A stretch of 9,202 nucleotides of DNA from the NCBI GenBank assembly GCA_964496245.1, contig CAZBZG010000196.1:1-9202 (forward strand), given 5' to 3'. Source of the stretch: CAZBZG01 sp964496245. GTDB lineage: Bacteria > Planctomycetota > SZUA-567. Each line of letters starts with the position of its first letter. The first letter of the stretch is position 1. This document shows positions 1 to 7,535 of this stretch, one piece after another. Position numbers and translations under genes: made by a program. The notes under the pieces are model-generated. The model was not told the DNA's origin and did no database searches. It saw only the letters and a list, made by a program, of their open reading frames with translations.

Positions 1-1257
1 ATCCTCGCGCAGGTTGTAGAGCTCCACGTGGCCGTCCTCGAAGAACTCGATCAGCTTCCAGTCGCCCGCGACGACTGAGGCGGCCGGCGCGCCGCCCTGG
101 TTGGAGTAGTGCGGGTAGTGCCAGAACACGGCCGCGCGGTCGAGTGACGCGTTGCCGGCGAAGAGCGGTACGAGGCTGATGCCGTCCGCGTGCTGCTCGG
201 GCATGGCGTCGAGACCGCAGGCCTCGAGGATCGTGGGGAAGAAGTCGCAGGACGTGACGTTCTCCTCGGCGATGCTCCCCGGCTGGATGCGGCCCGGCCA
301 GCGCATGAGCTGGCAGACGCGCGTGCCCCCTTCGTAGTTCCAGCCCTTGCCCTCGGCGCACGGGAAGTTGCAGGTGGGCGCACCCTCGGCCGTGGAGAGG
401 CCGCCGTTGTCCGAGGTGAAGACGACGATGGTGTCCTCTTCGAGTCCCTCGCTCTTCAGGGTCTCCAGCACCGTGCCGATGCTCGTGTCCATGGTCTCGA
501 CCATGGCCGCGTATACGGGATCGCTCTGGAACATGCGCCGCCTGACGCGCTTGTCCTGCTTGTGGAGGCAGGGGAAGAACTCGCCGGCCAGGAACGGGTC
601 CTTCTGGTCGAGCTTGAGCCGCTTGGCCTTGTCCCGGTATTTCTGGACCAGCAATTCCGGCGCCTGGATGGGGGTGTGGACCGTGTAGGGCCAGAAGTTC
701 ATGTAAAACGGCCGTTCCTTGTCGCGTTCGCGGATCAGCCGCACCGCCTCGTCGGTCAGACGGTGGGTCAAATACTCGCCTTCGGGGCCGTCCTCCAGGG
801 TCGGGATCTTCCAGGGACTGAAGTAGCCATGGCGGGGGCACCCCATGTGGCACCCGCCCACGTTGACGTCGAAGCCCTGCTTGTCGGGGTGGAAGTCGTC
901 ATCCCCGAGGTGCCATTTGCCCACGTGCCAGGTCTGGTAGCCGTTCTCGTTGAGGGTGCGGGCCAGATTCCTCTCCTCCAAGGGCAGGTAGTGGAGGTAG
1001 GGCACGTCCTGAAGGCGCCCGGAGGCCTGTCCGCCGATGTACTGGGTCACGCCCACGCGCGCCGGGGCCTTGCCGGTCAGGATGCTCGCCCGCGTAGGGC
1101 TGCAGACCGGGCAGCTGGCATAGGCGCGGGTGAAGCGCATGCCTTCGCGGGCCAGGCGGTCGAGGTGCGGGGTCTCGTAGAACGTGCTGCCGTAACAGGT
1201 GAGGTCCCGGCAGCCGAGGTCGTCTATGAGGATGAAGACGACGTTGGGCTGAGACAT
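1..1257 (-). CDS. Cys-type sulfatase (family S1), C-terminus outside window
   Basis: This gene encodes a formylglycine-dependent sulfatase that hydrolyses sulfate esters, probably on sulfated polysaccharides or their fragments; the substrate cannot be read from the sequence. 419 codons are present and the frame is still open at the window edge, so roughly the last 50-80 residues of a typical 470-500 residue enzyme are missing. Visible motifs are the metal-binding IDDLG with Asp12-Asp13, the maturation motif CSPTR with Cys52 as the residue converted to formylglycine, GKWHLG (Lys114, His116), VHTPI (His194), TSDNGG (Asp283-Asn284) and EGKGWNYEGGTRV (Lys304). There is no signal peptide, so the protein looks cytoplasmic unless the start is misplaced. 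The ATG at 1257 sits 6 bases after an AAGGAG Shine-Dalgarno (1264-1269 on the minus strand). That site lies in the 13-base gap after the MBL gene, so translation is probably coupled to it. The family call is firm; the substrate is unknown. Confidence 0.95.
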   Translation of the reverse strand, partial: MSQPNVVFILIDDLGCRDLTCYGSTFYETPHLDRLAREGMRFTRAYASCPVCSPTRASILTGKAPARVGVTQYIGGQASGRLQDVPYLHYLPLEERNLARTLNENGYQTWHVGKWHLGDDDFHPDKQGFDVNVGGCHMGCPRHGYFSPWKIPTLEDGPEGEYLTHRLTDEAVRLIRERDKERPFYMNFWPYTVHTPIQAPELLVQKYRDKAKRLKLDQKDPFLAGEFFPCLHKQDKRVRRRMFQSDPVYAAMVETMDTSIGTVLETLKSEGLEEDTIVVFTSDNGGLSTAEGAPTCNFPCAEGKGWNYEGGTRVCQLMRWPGRIQPGSIAEENVTSCDFFPTILEACGLDAMPEQHADGISLVPLFAGNASLDRAAVFWHYPHYSNQGGAPAASVVAGDWKLIEFFEDGHVELYNLRED

Positions 1258-1270
1258 GCGAGGCTCCTTG

Positions 1271-2014
1271 TCAGTCGTGTCCGTATCCGCTCGGCGCGCG
1301 GGGCGCTCCCAGGCCGTGCGCCGTGGGGATGTAGAAGGAGGCGATCTCCTGTGCGCGGTCGAGGATCTCCACCGTGAGTGCGAAGGGTTCGCCGTGGCCG
1401 GGCAGCACCAGGCAACCGCAGCTCGGCCGCATGCGTTCGAGCGTCTCCACGTAGTCCTCGGGGTTGGAGCCCCAGTGGGCGTCCATCCAGCCGATGCCGC
1501 TGTTGCCGAAGAGCGTGTCGCCCACGAAGAGAAGGTCATCGACCTGCACGTGGATGCTTCCCGCGGTGTGGCCGGGGGCGTAGACGGCGGTGAACGTGCG
1601 TTCGCCGATCTCGAAGCGTTCGCCGCCCTGCACGCGGTGCGGGACAGGGCAGGGCACGAAGGGCTCGTCGAATCCGCAGTAGGGCAGGTGGCTACCCGTG
1701 ATCACGTGGTCGGCCGTCTCCATGGGGCTGGCTGCGCGTTCGTGGGCCACCACCGGGAAGTGGAAGGTCTCGGCCCACCAGCCCATGCCGCCGACGTGGT
1801 CGCAGTGGAAATGGCTGACGAATCCCAGGCAGAGATCCGCGGGATCCAGGTCGCGTACAGTCATCTCGGTTTCGAAGTGCTCCCGATGGCGCAGGAGCCC
1901 GGTGTCGAGGACGACGAGCCCGTCCTTGGTGCGTACGACGTACATGGCGCCGCCGCTGGGCGGATCGAACCAGAAGACGTTGGGGCGGACTTCAGCGGGC
2001 GGTGGCGTGTTCAT
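1271..2014 (-). CDS. MBL-fold metallohydrolase
   Basis: This is a 247-residue metallo-beta-lactamase-fold hydrolase of the glyoxalase II-like class, complete in length for a single-domain member. The metal ligands are all visible: HFHCDH (His68, His70, Asp72, His73), GHTAGS with His149, GDTLF with Asp166 and LPGHGEP with His207. This gives a full two-metal site. The class covers thioesterases, lactonases, phosphodiesterases and others, and the residues do not identify the substrate. It is the middle gene of a minus-strand operon between two sulfatase-family genes, so a role in processing the same sulfated or phosphorylated substrate is a reasonable inference. The ATG at 2014 has only a weak Shine-Dalgarno. 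A strong hairpin (2033-2064) lies just upstream of it in the mRNA, which may affect its translation. There is no signal peptide. Confidence 0.92.
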   Translation of the reverse strand: MNTPPPAEVRPNVFWFDPPSGGAMYVVRTKDGLVVLDTGLLRHREHFETEMTVRDLDPADLCLGFVSHFHCDHVGGMGWWAETFHFPVVAHERAASPMETADHVITGSHLPYCGFDEPFVPCPVPHRVQGGERFEIGERTFTAVYAPGHTAGSIHVQVDDLLFVGDTLFGNSGIGWMDAHWGSNPEDYVETLERMRPSCGCLVLPGHGEPFALTVEILDRAQEIASFYIPTAHGLGAPRAPSGYGHD

Positions 2015-2114
2015 GACAGGTCCGATTCTGCCACGCGTTTCGGGGAATGCAACCGAAATCGCGTCCGCAGGTCGATATCAGGGGCGGCATCGAAGCGCCG
2101 CGGAACCAGAGACT
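2015..2114 (-). other. Operon spacer with strong hairpin
   Basis: This 100-base gap between the Thr-type sulfatase gene and the MBL gene contains one strong inverted repeat. The arms on the plus strand are ACGCGTTTCGG (2033-2043) and CCGAAA-T-CGCGT (2053-2064). They give 11 base pairs with one bulged base and a 9-base loop. No T-run follows on either strand, so it does not look like a standard intrinsic terminator. It could stabilise the upstream mRNA, be a processing site, or mask the weak MBL ribosome-binding region about 19 bases further on. The arms and loop are seen directly; the function is inference. Confidence 0.55.
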
Positions 2115-3560
2115 TCACAGTCCCATGCGCGCGAATTGCTCCTCAGGCGCGTGCACATCCTGCATGGCCTGCCGGAGCAAGTCCTTGTACTTCGCCTCCG
2201 TTTCCGTGCCCGCGAGGTTGGTTTCCTGGCCGGGGTCGGCCGTCAGATCGAAGAGGAAGTTCTGCGGTTCGAGATTCTGGAACGCGGGACGGTCGACCGG
2301 GTGCCGGCCGACCGGCATGGGCACGTCCGGCATGAAGCGGCCGACTTCGAGCGCATCGGACAGGAACGCGCGATCCTTCTTGAATAGCCCGAAGTCCCAG
2401 CGCAGGGAGTAGATGTTGAGGCCCGCGTCCGGCTGCTGGGGCGCGCGGAAGTAGGTCATGCGGCCGTCGGTGATGTTGGTCCATTTGCCGAAGTAGCCGT
2501 AGAGCGCGTGTGCACGGGCCTGGTCGGCCTCGCCCCGCACCACCGGGAGGAGGGACCGGCTGTGGACGTTCGGGGCCGGCTCGATACCGAAGAGGTCGAG
2601 CACGGTGGCGAAGACATCCACGTTGGCGGACACGCTCTGGATCCGTTTGCCCCCGCCGTCAAGGCCGGGCACGTGCAGGAGGAACGGGATGTGCACCAGT
2701 GTGTCGTACTGCGGGCAGCTGGGCTTGCCGAAGAAGCCGTGCTCGCCGAGGTAGTGGCCGTGGTCGGTCATGAGGATGAGGGCCGTGTCTTTCCACATGT
2801 CGAGGGCGGTCATCTTGTCGAAGACGCGGCCCAGGTGCCGGTCCACCATGGTCACGGCCGCTGCATAGCGCGCGCGCAGGTGCCGCGTCTCGCGTTCGTC
2901 GAACAGGTCCTTGCCGTAGGACGGCCAGAAGAGGAGGGGCCCGTCGTAGTCGGGATCGTACTTCTCAAGGTAATAGTCGGGCGTGTGGAACGGCTCGTGA
3001 GGGGAGAACTCGTCGACCATCAGGAAGAACTGCTCGTGCGTGTGGTTCGCCTCCAGCCAGTTCTCGACCGCGTGGAAGGTCTTGGGCGCGCAATAGTCTT
3101 CTTCGTGCACCATGGTGGTCATGTTCCGGACGTACCGCGGGGAGAGATTGCCCTTGTAGTCTGGCATCTCCGTGGGGCGGGTGATCCAGGGGTCGTGTTC
3201 GTGGCCGCGGATGAATTCCCACCCGTCGAAATTGATGTGGTAGTTGCCGCTGCCGCGTTCGTACAGATGGTACGAGTCATTGATGAGCATGGTGAGGATG
3301 TCCTGTTTCCCCAGCAGCTCGGGCAGATCCCGATCCCACGGTTCGAGCGCGCCCCAGGGCCGCCAGAGGAACTCGTGGAAGCCCGTCCACACTTCGCGGC
3401 GTGTTGGCATGGTCGGGAGCGATCCGGAGAAGTGGTTTTCGAAGACGAACGATCGCTCGGCCAGCCAGTCGATGTTCGGGGTCTCGGCCAGGTCGGGTCC
3501 GCCGTAGGCGGGCAGGAAGTGCCGGTTCAGGCTGTCGCAGAGGATGCAGATGACGCGCAT
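2115..3560 (-). CDS. Sulfatase-superfamily hydrolase with Thr at the nucleophile position
   Basis: This is a 481-residue alkaline-phosphatase/sulfatase superfamily enzyme of full family length. The fold landmarks are present: N-terminal metal Asp9 in ILCDSLN, PTMPTRREVWTG where sulfatases have CxPxRxxxxTG, SPHEPF with His188, MTDHGHYLGEHG (Asp266, His267), FGKP with Lys279, and a C-terminal FDLTADPGQETNLA of the kind seen in many sulfatases. The nucleophile position is Thr50 (codon ACC, 3411-3413) while the rest of the motif, Pro52 and Arg54, is kept. Thr cannot be matured to formylglycine. The enzyme may therefore act as a phosphatase, phosphodiesterase or phosphonate hydrolase with a Thr nucleophile, or be catalytically dead. 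The second Asp of the usual DD pair is Ser10. The start ATG at 3560 follows AAGGAG at 3567-3572 with a 6-base gap. It is the first gene of the minus-strand operon. No signal peptide is visible. Confidence 0.92.
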   Translation of the reverse strand: MRVICILCDSLNRHFLPAYGGPDLAETPNIDWLAERSFVFENHFSGSLPTMPTRREVWTGFHEFLWRPWGALEPWDRDLPELLGKQDILTMLINDSYHLYERGSGNYHINFDGWEFIRGHEHDPWITRPTEMPDYKGNLSPRYVRNMTTMVHEEDYCAPKTFHAVENWLEANHTHEQFFLMVDEFSPHEPFHTPDYYLEKYDPDYDGPLLFWPSYGKDLFDERETRHLRARYAAAVTMVDRHLGRVFDKMTALDMWKDTALILMTDHGHYLGEHGFFGKPSCPQYDTLVHIPFLLHVPGLDGGGKRIQSVSANVDVFATVLDLFGIEPAPNVHSRSLLPVVRGEADQARAHALYGYFGKWTNITDGRMTYFRAPQQPDAGLNIYSLRWDFGLFKKDRAFLSDALEVGRFMPDVPMPVGRHPVDRPAFQNLEPQNFLFDLTADPGQETNLAGTETEAKYKDLLRQAMQDVHAPEEQFARMGL

Positions 3561-3936
3561 GGGGGGCTCCTTGTGGTGAAGCGGCTTGGGACGCGCTGAT
3601 CTCCAGGGGCGTCCATTGTATGCGTGGCGCGATTTTGCGAAAGGGAAACGTTGCCCGCAGCCTGGGACCGGGGGACGTGGACGGCGTGCGGGGGCGAAGA
3701 CCGCCCATACGGGCCGCGCGATCTGAACGGGATGCGAGACGGCTGGAGCGGGAGCCCCCCCCGGACCCCTATCGCCTGCCCGCCGGTTGTGTGGTACCGT
3801 ACCTGCCGAGCGACGCCCCGCCAGGGCAGGGAAACGCGCGCGGGGTCTGGAGCGCGGTCACGGAATCCGTTCCGCCGCCGATCGAGCGCTTGGGGCCCCT
3901 TGTTCCGTTGGAGGGGGAAGCGTCATTGCCGGCCGT
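3561..3936. other. Divergent intergenic region
   Basis: This spacer lies between the minus-strand operon and the plus-strand genes. It holds the operon's Shine-Dalgarno (3567-3572), a candidate minus-strand -10 (3615-3620), a run of eight C around 3756-3763, a small odd-centred palindrome GGTACCGTACC (3793-3803) and a tight 5-bp hairpin CGGAA-TCCG-TTCCG (3861-3874). A doubtful ORF covers most of it and is listed separately. I see no convincing plus-strand promoter here. Confidence 0.5.
3615..3620 (-). promoter_or_regulatory. Candidate -10 box for the sulfatase/MBL operon
   Basis: On the minus strand the hexamer reads TACAAT, five of six matches to TATAAT. It lies about 55 bases upstream of the ATG at 3560, which would give a 5' leader of roughly 48 bases. 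No good -35 is found at 16-18 bases; TTTCGC at 16 bases is poor. The promoter may therefore need an activator or be read by another sigma factor, or the hexamer may be chance. Confidence 0.35.
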
Positions 3937-3940
3937 TTGA
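3620..3940 (+). CDS. Doubtful 106-codon ORF upstream of the zinc-ribbon gene
   Basis: The ORF starts with ATG and has a weak AGGGG 10 bases upstream. Its codon third positions are GC-rich, as expected of coding DNA here but also of any high-GC frame. The product is Pro/Arg/Gly-rich with no recognisable domain, membrane segment or motif. The only positive hint is its end: the TGA at 3938-3940 overlaps the TTG start of the zinc-ribbon gene at 3937, an arrangement typical of translationally coupled genes. It also overlaps the candidate minus-strand promoter, which argues against it. I lean towards non-coding. Confidence 0.22.
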   Translation: MRGAILRKGNVARSLGPGDVDGVRGRRPPIRAARSERDARRLEREPPPDPYRLPAGCVVPYLPSDAPPGQGNARGVWSAVTESVPPPIERLGPLVPLEGEASLPAV

Positions 3941-4110
3941 CCGACGCAAACGACAGCCAGCCGGGTCCGTGGCCCGGCGTCTGCCCCTACTGCCGCACGG
4001 AACGGCGGGATGCGCTGGCGCCCTTCTGCCCGAACTGCGGGGCCTATCTCTACGTGCCCCGAGGGCTCCCGATTCAGGCGCGGACGCGCGCGCATGTGCG
4101 CAAGCGGTAA
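3937..4110 (+). CDS. Small zinc-ribbon protein (57 aa)
   Basis: This short frame encodes two CxxC knuckles, CPYC (Cys16, Cys19) and CPNC (Cys31, Cys34), separated by 11 residues. This is the spacing of a zinc ribbon that binds one zinc ion. A basic tail (RTRAHVRKR) could contact nucleic acid. There is no membrane segment. Third-codon positions are almost all G or C, which supports real coding. The start is uncertain. TTG at 3937 is chosen because it is the nearest accepted start upstream of the ribbon, with a purine-rich GGAGGGGGAAG at 3910-3920, although the 16-base spacing is long. TTG at 3787 would add 50 residues that look non-coding. The DUF4175-like gene follows after 164 bases. Function is unknown; small ribbons of this kind often act as RNA/DNA-binding or adaptor proteins. 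Confidence 0.6.
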   Translation: MTDANDSQPGPWPGVCPYCRTERRDALAPFCPNCGAYLYVPRGLPIQARTRAHVRKR

Positions 4111-4169
4111 GCTCACCAACCGCGGGGCCAGAGGCGTTCCCTTGTCGCCGCGCCAGGCTGCCAAGACGC

Positions 4170-4198
4170 TTGCCCACTGCAGGCTTGTGGCGTACACT
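4170..4198 (+). promoter_or_regulatory. Candidate sigma70 promoter of the DUF4175-like gene
   Basis: TTGCCC (4170-4175) and TACACT (4193-4198) are separated by exactly 17 bases, each matching four of six consensus positions. Transcription would begin near 4205 and leave a leader of about 70 bases before the ATG at 4275. The spacing is ideal and the boxes are moderate. The candidate lies in the 164-base gap after the zinc-ribbon gene, so the large gene may be transcribed on its own. Confidence 0.45.
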
Positions 4199-4274
4199 GA
4201 GCGTAGGGACATGCAGACCGACTTCCGCGGTCCTGCGATCCTTCCGCGAACCGGCGCAGCGAGGACGCGTGCCC

Positions 4275-7200
4275 ATGACCGTTGCAGCTGCCCCCGAGGG
4301 ATTCGTCCAGCTCTGCCGGCGTCTGCAAATGGCGCGGCTGGAGTGGGCGCTCTGGTCTGTGGGGTTCTGGCTGTGGCGGGTTGCGGGCTGGGCGGTCGGT
4401 ACACTGGCCGGGCTGGTCGCGATCGAGTTGCTCGTACGGCCGCCGGTGCTGGTCCGTACCGTGCTGGTCTGGGGCCTCTGGGCGCCGGGCCTGGGCGTAA
4501 CCTTGGGATACGGACTCTGGCGGGCGATTCGGGGCGCGGGCCTGCGGCAGACCGCCCGGCGGGTGGAGGCGCAGTTCCCCCAGATCGGCCACCGGCTGGA
4601 AGGCGCGCTCGACCTGGCCGGTTCGCCCCAGCCCACGCCGCTCGAAACGGCTGCGCTCCAACAGGTGGCCGAAGCCGCCCGCGCGTGGCATTTCGGCCGC
4701 GCCGTGCGGGCGCGCCGTCTCCGGGCCCGGCTGCTTCCCGCGTTCGCGCTTCTCCTGCTGGCAACGGGCGGCGCGCTCCTCGCTCCGGCGCGCGTGGCCA
4801 ATGCCCTGGGGCGGCTCTTCCTGCCGCAGGCGACCGAGATTGTGGTGGGTGCGGTGCGGATCCTATCCGTGGAACCGGGCCGGGACGTGGAGCAGGTCGA
4901 GGGGAGCGATCTCACCGTGCGGGTCCTGGTCGACCGGCCGGAGCAGGTGGGCGAGGCGGTCATCGCGTTCGACGACGGTGCGGGGGGGATGCCTCGGACG
5001 GGGGCGGTTTCCCGGACGCGGCGCCTCAGCCAAGTGGACCAAGGCACGTTCGCGTACACGCTCCGGCGTCTGCGCAAGGATCACATCTACCGCGTGCGCG
5101 TAGGCGGGAGCGTGTCCGAGACGTTTCGGATCCGCGTGGTGCCGCGCCCGGCCGTCGAGACCGTGACGGGGCGCGTCACCCCGCCCGCCTACACGGGGCT
5201 GGCGCCCTACGAGCTGGAGGGCACGAGCGGCGCGGTGCGCGCGCCCGCCGGCAGCCGCGTGGTCCTCCGGGTCACCACCAATCACCCGGTGGTGCAGGGG
5301 CGCCTGCGCCTCAGCGCGGGTACGGAAGTGCCGCTGCTCGCGCGCGCGGGCGCTCTCGCGGCGAGCATCGATCTGAAGACGAGCGGCACCTACACGGTCT
5401 CGCTCCTGGACGCGCGCGGCCACACCAACGAAAATCCCGTGGCCCGGCCGCTCGCATGCGTTCCGGATGCCCTGCCGCGGCTCCGGCTGGCCGAACCCGG
5501 ACGGAACGTCAAATTGGGCCTGGGCGAGACGCTTTCCGTGCGCGTGCGCGCGGAAGACGACTACGGGCTCAAGGAGGTGGCGCTGTACTTCCGGCGCAAT
5601 CGGCGGGGCGAGCCCCAGCTCCTCAAGCGATGGTCCATGGCGGAGGGCAATGCCAGAGAGGTGGACCTGCCCCTGGCCTGGAGGCTGGCGGCCCCCACGT
5701 TCGATGTCGGGGACGTTGTCTCCTGGTATGCCGAGGGCACGGATTTCGGGCCGGGCGAAGCGCGCACGGGCCGATCCACAGTGCTGCACGTGACGCTCGT
5801 CAACAAGGAGAAGACGGCGCGGCGCGAGGTGCAGACCTTGGAAGCCGTCCGCCGCGCCGTGGCCAAGCTGCTCGCCAGTCAGCGCCAGGCGCACAAGGTC
5901 ACGGCAGAGCTGCCGGTGAAGGCCGAGCAGACGGCCTTCACCGCAGCCGTGCGCCCGGTGCTGTCTCGGCAGCTCCGCATCCGCACGGGCGTGCTCGATG
6001 CGGCCGAACAGGTGGGGCGCGTGGACGATCCAGTGGCCCGCCGGATGTGCACCGTGCTCCTCGGCCTCGGAGCGAATGAGCTTGCAACAGCAGGGGAGGC
6101 GCTCGAAAGTCTGGTGGCGGCGCAGGAGACAGAGGCGCGGCGGTCCGGGATCGTGCGCGCGCTGCCGGCCCAGGCGGAGGTCATCAAGCGTCTCGGGCAG
6201 ATCCTGGGGATCCTCCCGGAACTTGAAGAGAAGATCGAGGGACCGCCCGAAGAGGAGACCGGGGAGGATCTGCCCACGGAGGCCACGGACGCGCTCGAGA
6301 AGCTGAACGCAGGGCTCGAGGCGTTCCAGGAGGGCCAGCGCAAGGTGGTGGAGGCGACCGAAGACCTGGCGAAGAAGAATGTGGACGAATTCACGGAGGA
6401 GGACGAGAAGAAGCGCGAGGAGCTGCGCGCGGCCGAGGAGAACTGGGCCAACTTCCTGCGCGACCAGCACACCGACCTCTCCAAGGTGCCCAAGCAGGAC
6501 TTCAGCAATCCCTCGCTGCTGGGCGAGGTTCTGGCTGTGCTGGAGGAGGTCGAGCTCGCCGAAGGCGCCATGAGCAAGAAAGAGCTGGAGATCGCCACCG
6601 AGGCCGCGTCTACGGGCATGGAGCTGGCCGAGAGCCTCACGACCCACCTGGAGAAGTGGCTGCCCGACGAGCCCGACCGCACGGCGTGGAAGATGGAGGA
6701 ACCGCTCGCCGATTACGAGGTGCCCATGGCGGAGCTCCCGGAGAAGCTGGAAGACATCGTGGGCGAACTCGTCGAGCAGGAAGAGGCGCTCATGGAGGAG
6801 ATCGATGACGCGAGCTCCTCGTGGGCCGACTCGCTCGACAAGGGCGCGGGGTGGGACACGCTCGACGGGCCGATCAGCAACTACTCGGCCCAGGGCGTGA
6901 CCGGGAATCAGCTCCCCAACACCTCCGAGATCGGCGGCCGGAGCGGCGAGGGCCGGCAGGGCAAGAGCCACGGCGAGATGGTGGGCGACGCGGCCGTGGG
7001 CAAGGGCGGTCGGCGCACGCCGAGTCGGCTCACGCCCGACGCCTTCGAGAAGGGCGAGATCAAGGACGAGTCGTCCGAAGCGTCGGGCGGGTCCACGGGC
7101 GGCGGCAAGGGCGGGGCGGCGGGCGCCGAGGGCCTGGAGGGGCCCGCGCCACCGCCCGAAAAGGGACCGTTGCCCCGGCTTCTCGGCAAGCAGGCGCAGC

Positions 7201-7535
7201 TGCGCAACAAGGCTGAGCGTCTCAACATGAATCTCAAGCTCATGGGCTACAACACGGCTGTGCTTGAGAACACACTCGCCGAGTTCCGGTCGGTCGAACA
7301 AGAGCTCAAGAGCGGGCGGTACCGGTCGGCAGCACGGCGCGCGCATCATGCAGTGGACAGTCTCAAGACCGCCAAGGACACGGTGCTGGGCGAAGCCCAG
7401 GTGCGGGCCGACCGGGCGGCCCGGCTGCCGCGCGAGGTGCAGCGGGAGATCATGGATGCGCTCGAGGCGGGTCTTCCCAAGGGCTACGAGGATCTCGTCA
7501 AGGCCTACTACGAGCGGCTGGCTGAAGAGCCGTGA
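4275..7535 (+). CDS. DUF4175-like large membrane-anchored protein (1086 aa)
   Basis: The N-terminal part has hydrophobic segments at about residues 24-53, 57-82 and 153-171, the last followed by a basic/Ala stretch, so the chain is anchored in the inner membrane. Residues about 190-510 look like a beta-rich extracytoplasmic region with Ig/Fn-like stretches (for example VTPPAYTGLAPYELEG and VRAEDDYGLKEVALYFRRN). Residues about 510-850 are strongly acidic, Glu/Lys/Ala-rich and probably coiled coil. Residues about 860-960 are a Gly/Ser-rich linker with GRSGEGRQGKSHGEMVGD, and about 965-1086 is a final helical domain. This layout resembles DUF4175-type proteins, known from planctomycetes and alphaproteobacteria, often near MoxR/BatA-like genes, none of which is visible here. 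The start ATG at 4275 has GAGGA at 4261-4265 with a 9-base gap. The frame is open back to 3624, but that extension is Arg/Pro-rich, lies over the zinc-ribbon gene in another frame and looks fortuitous. The exact function is unknown; a cell-envelope or stress role is possible. Confidence 0.85.
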   Translation: MTVAAAPEGFVQLCRRLQMARLEWALWSVGFWLWRVAGWAVGTLAGLVAIELLVRPPVLVRTVLVWGLWAPGLGVTLGYGLWRAIRGAGLRQTARRVEAQFPQIGHRLEGALDLAGSPQPTPLETAALQQVAEAARAWHFGRAVRARRLRARLLPAFALLLLATGGALLAPARVANALGRLFLPQATEIVVGAVRILSVEPGRDVEQVEGSDLTVRVLVDRPEQVGEAVIAFDDGAGGMPRTGAVSRTRRLSQVDQGTFAYTLRRLRKDHIYRVRVGGSVSETFRIRVVPRPAVETVTGRVTPPAYTGLAPYELEGTSGAVRAPAGSRVVLRVTTNHPVVQGRLRLSAGTEVPLLARAGALAASIDLKTSGTYTVSLLDARGHTNENPVARPLACVPDALPRLRLAEPGRNVKLGLGETLSVRVRAEDDYGLKEVALYFRRNRRGEPQLLKRWSMAEGNAREVDLPLAWRLAAPTFDVGDVVSWYAEGTDFGPGEARTGRSTVLHVTLVNKEKTARREVQTLEAVRRAVAKLLASQRQAHKVTAELPVKAEQTAFTAAVRPVLSRQLRIRTGVLDAAEQVGRVDDPVARRMCTVLLGLGANELATAGEALESLVAAQETEARRSGIVRALPAQAEVIKRLGQILGILPELEEKIEGPPEEETGEDLPTEATDALEKLNAGLEAFQEGQRKVVEATEDLAKKNVDEFTEEDEKKREELRAAEENWANFLRDQHTDLSKVPKQDFSNPSLLGEVLAVLEEVELAEGAMSKKELEIATEAASTGMELAESLTTHLEKWLPDEPDRTAWKMEEPLADYEVPMAELPEKLEDIVGELVEQEEALMEEIDDASSSWADSLDKGAGWDTLDGPISNYSAQGVTGNQLPNTSEIGGRSGEGRQGKSHGEMVGDAAVGKGGRRTPSRLTPDAFEKGEIKDESSEASGGSTGGGKGGAAGAEGLEGPAPPPEKGPLPRLLGKQAQLRNKAERLNMNLKLMGYNTAVLENTLAEFRSVEQELKSGRYRSAARRAHHAVDSLKTAKDTVLGEAQVRADRAARLPREVQREIMDALEAGLPKGYEDLVKAYYERLAEEP

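Noticed and set aside
190..1377. 395-codon plus-strand frame over the Cys-type sulfatase gene
   Set aside because: It is an antisense shadow; the minus strand carries all sulfatase motifs in frame.
2508..3599. 363-codon plus-strand frame over the Thr-type sulfatase gene
   Set aside because: It has a Val/Glu/Gly/His-rich shadow composition, no motif, and is opposite a clear enzyme gene.
3793..3803. GGTACCGTACC palindrome as an operator
   Set aside because: The arms are only 5 bases, there is a single copy and no promoter overlaps it; it is mentioned only as content of the spacer.
4010..6079. 689-codon plus-strand frame overlapping the DUF4175-like gene
   Set aside because: It is almost entirely Arg/Ala/Gly/Pro, typical of a wrong frame in GC-rich DNA, and overlaps the zinc-ribbon and DUF4175-like genes.
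4863..7349. 828-codon open frame on the minus strand opposite the DUF4175-like gene
   Set aside because: It is antisense to a better-supported gene, has an Arg/His/Leu-heavy composition and no domain. Long antisense frames are expected opposite high-GC genes.
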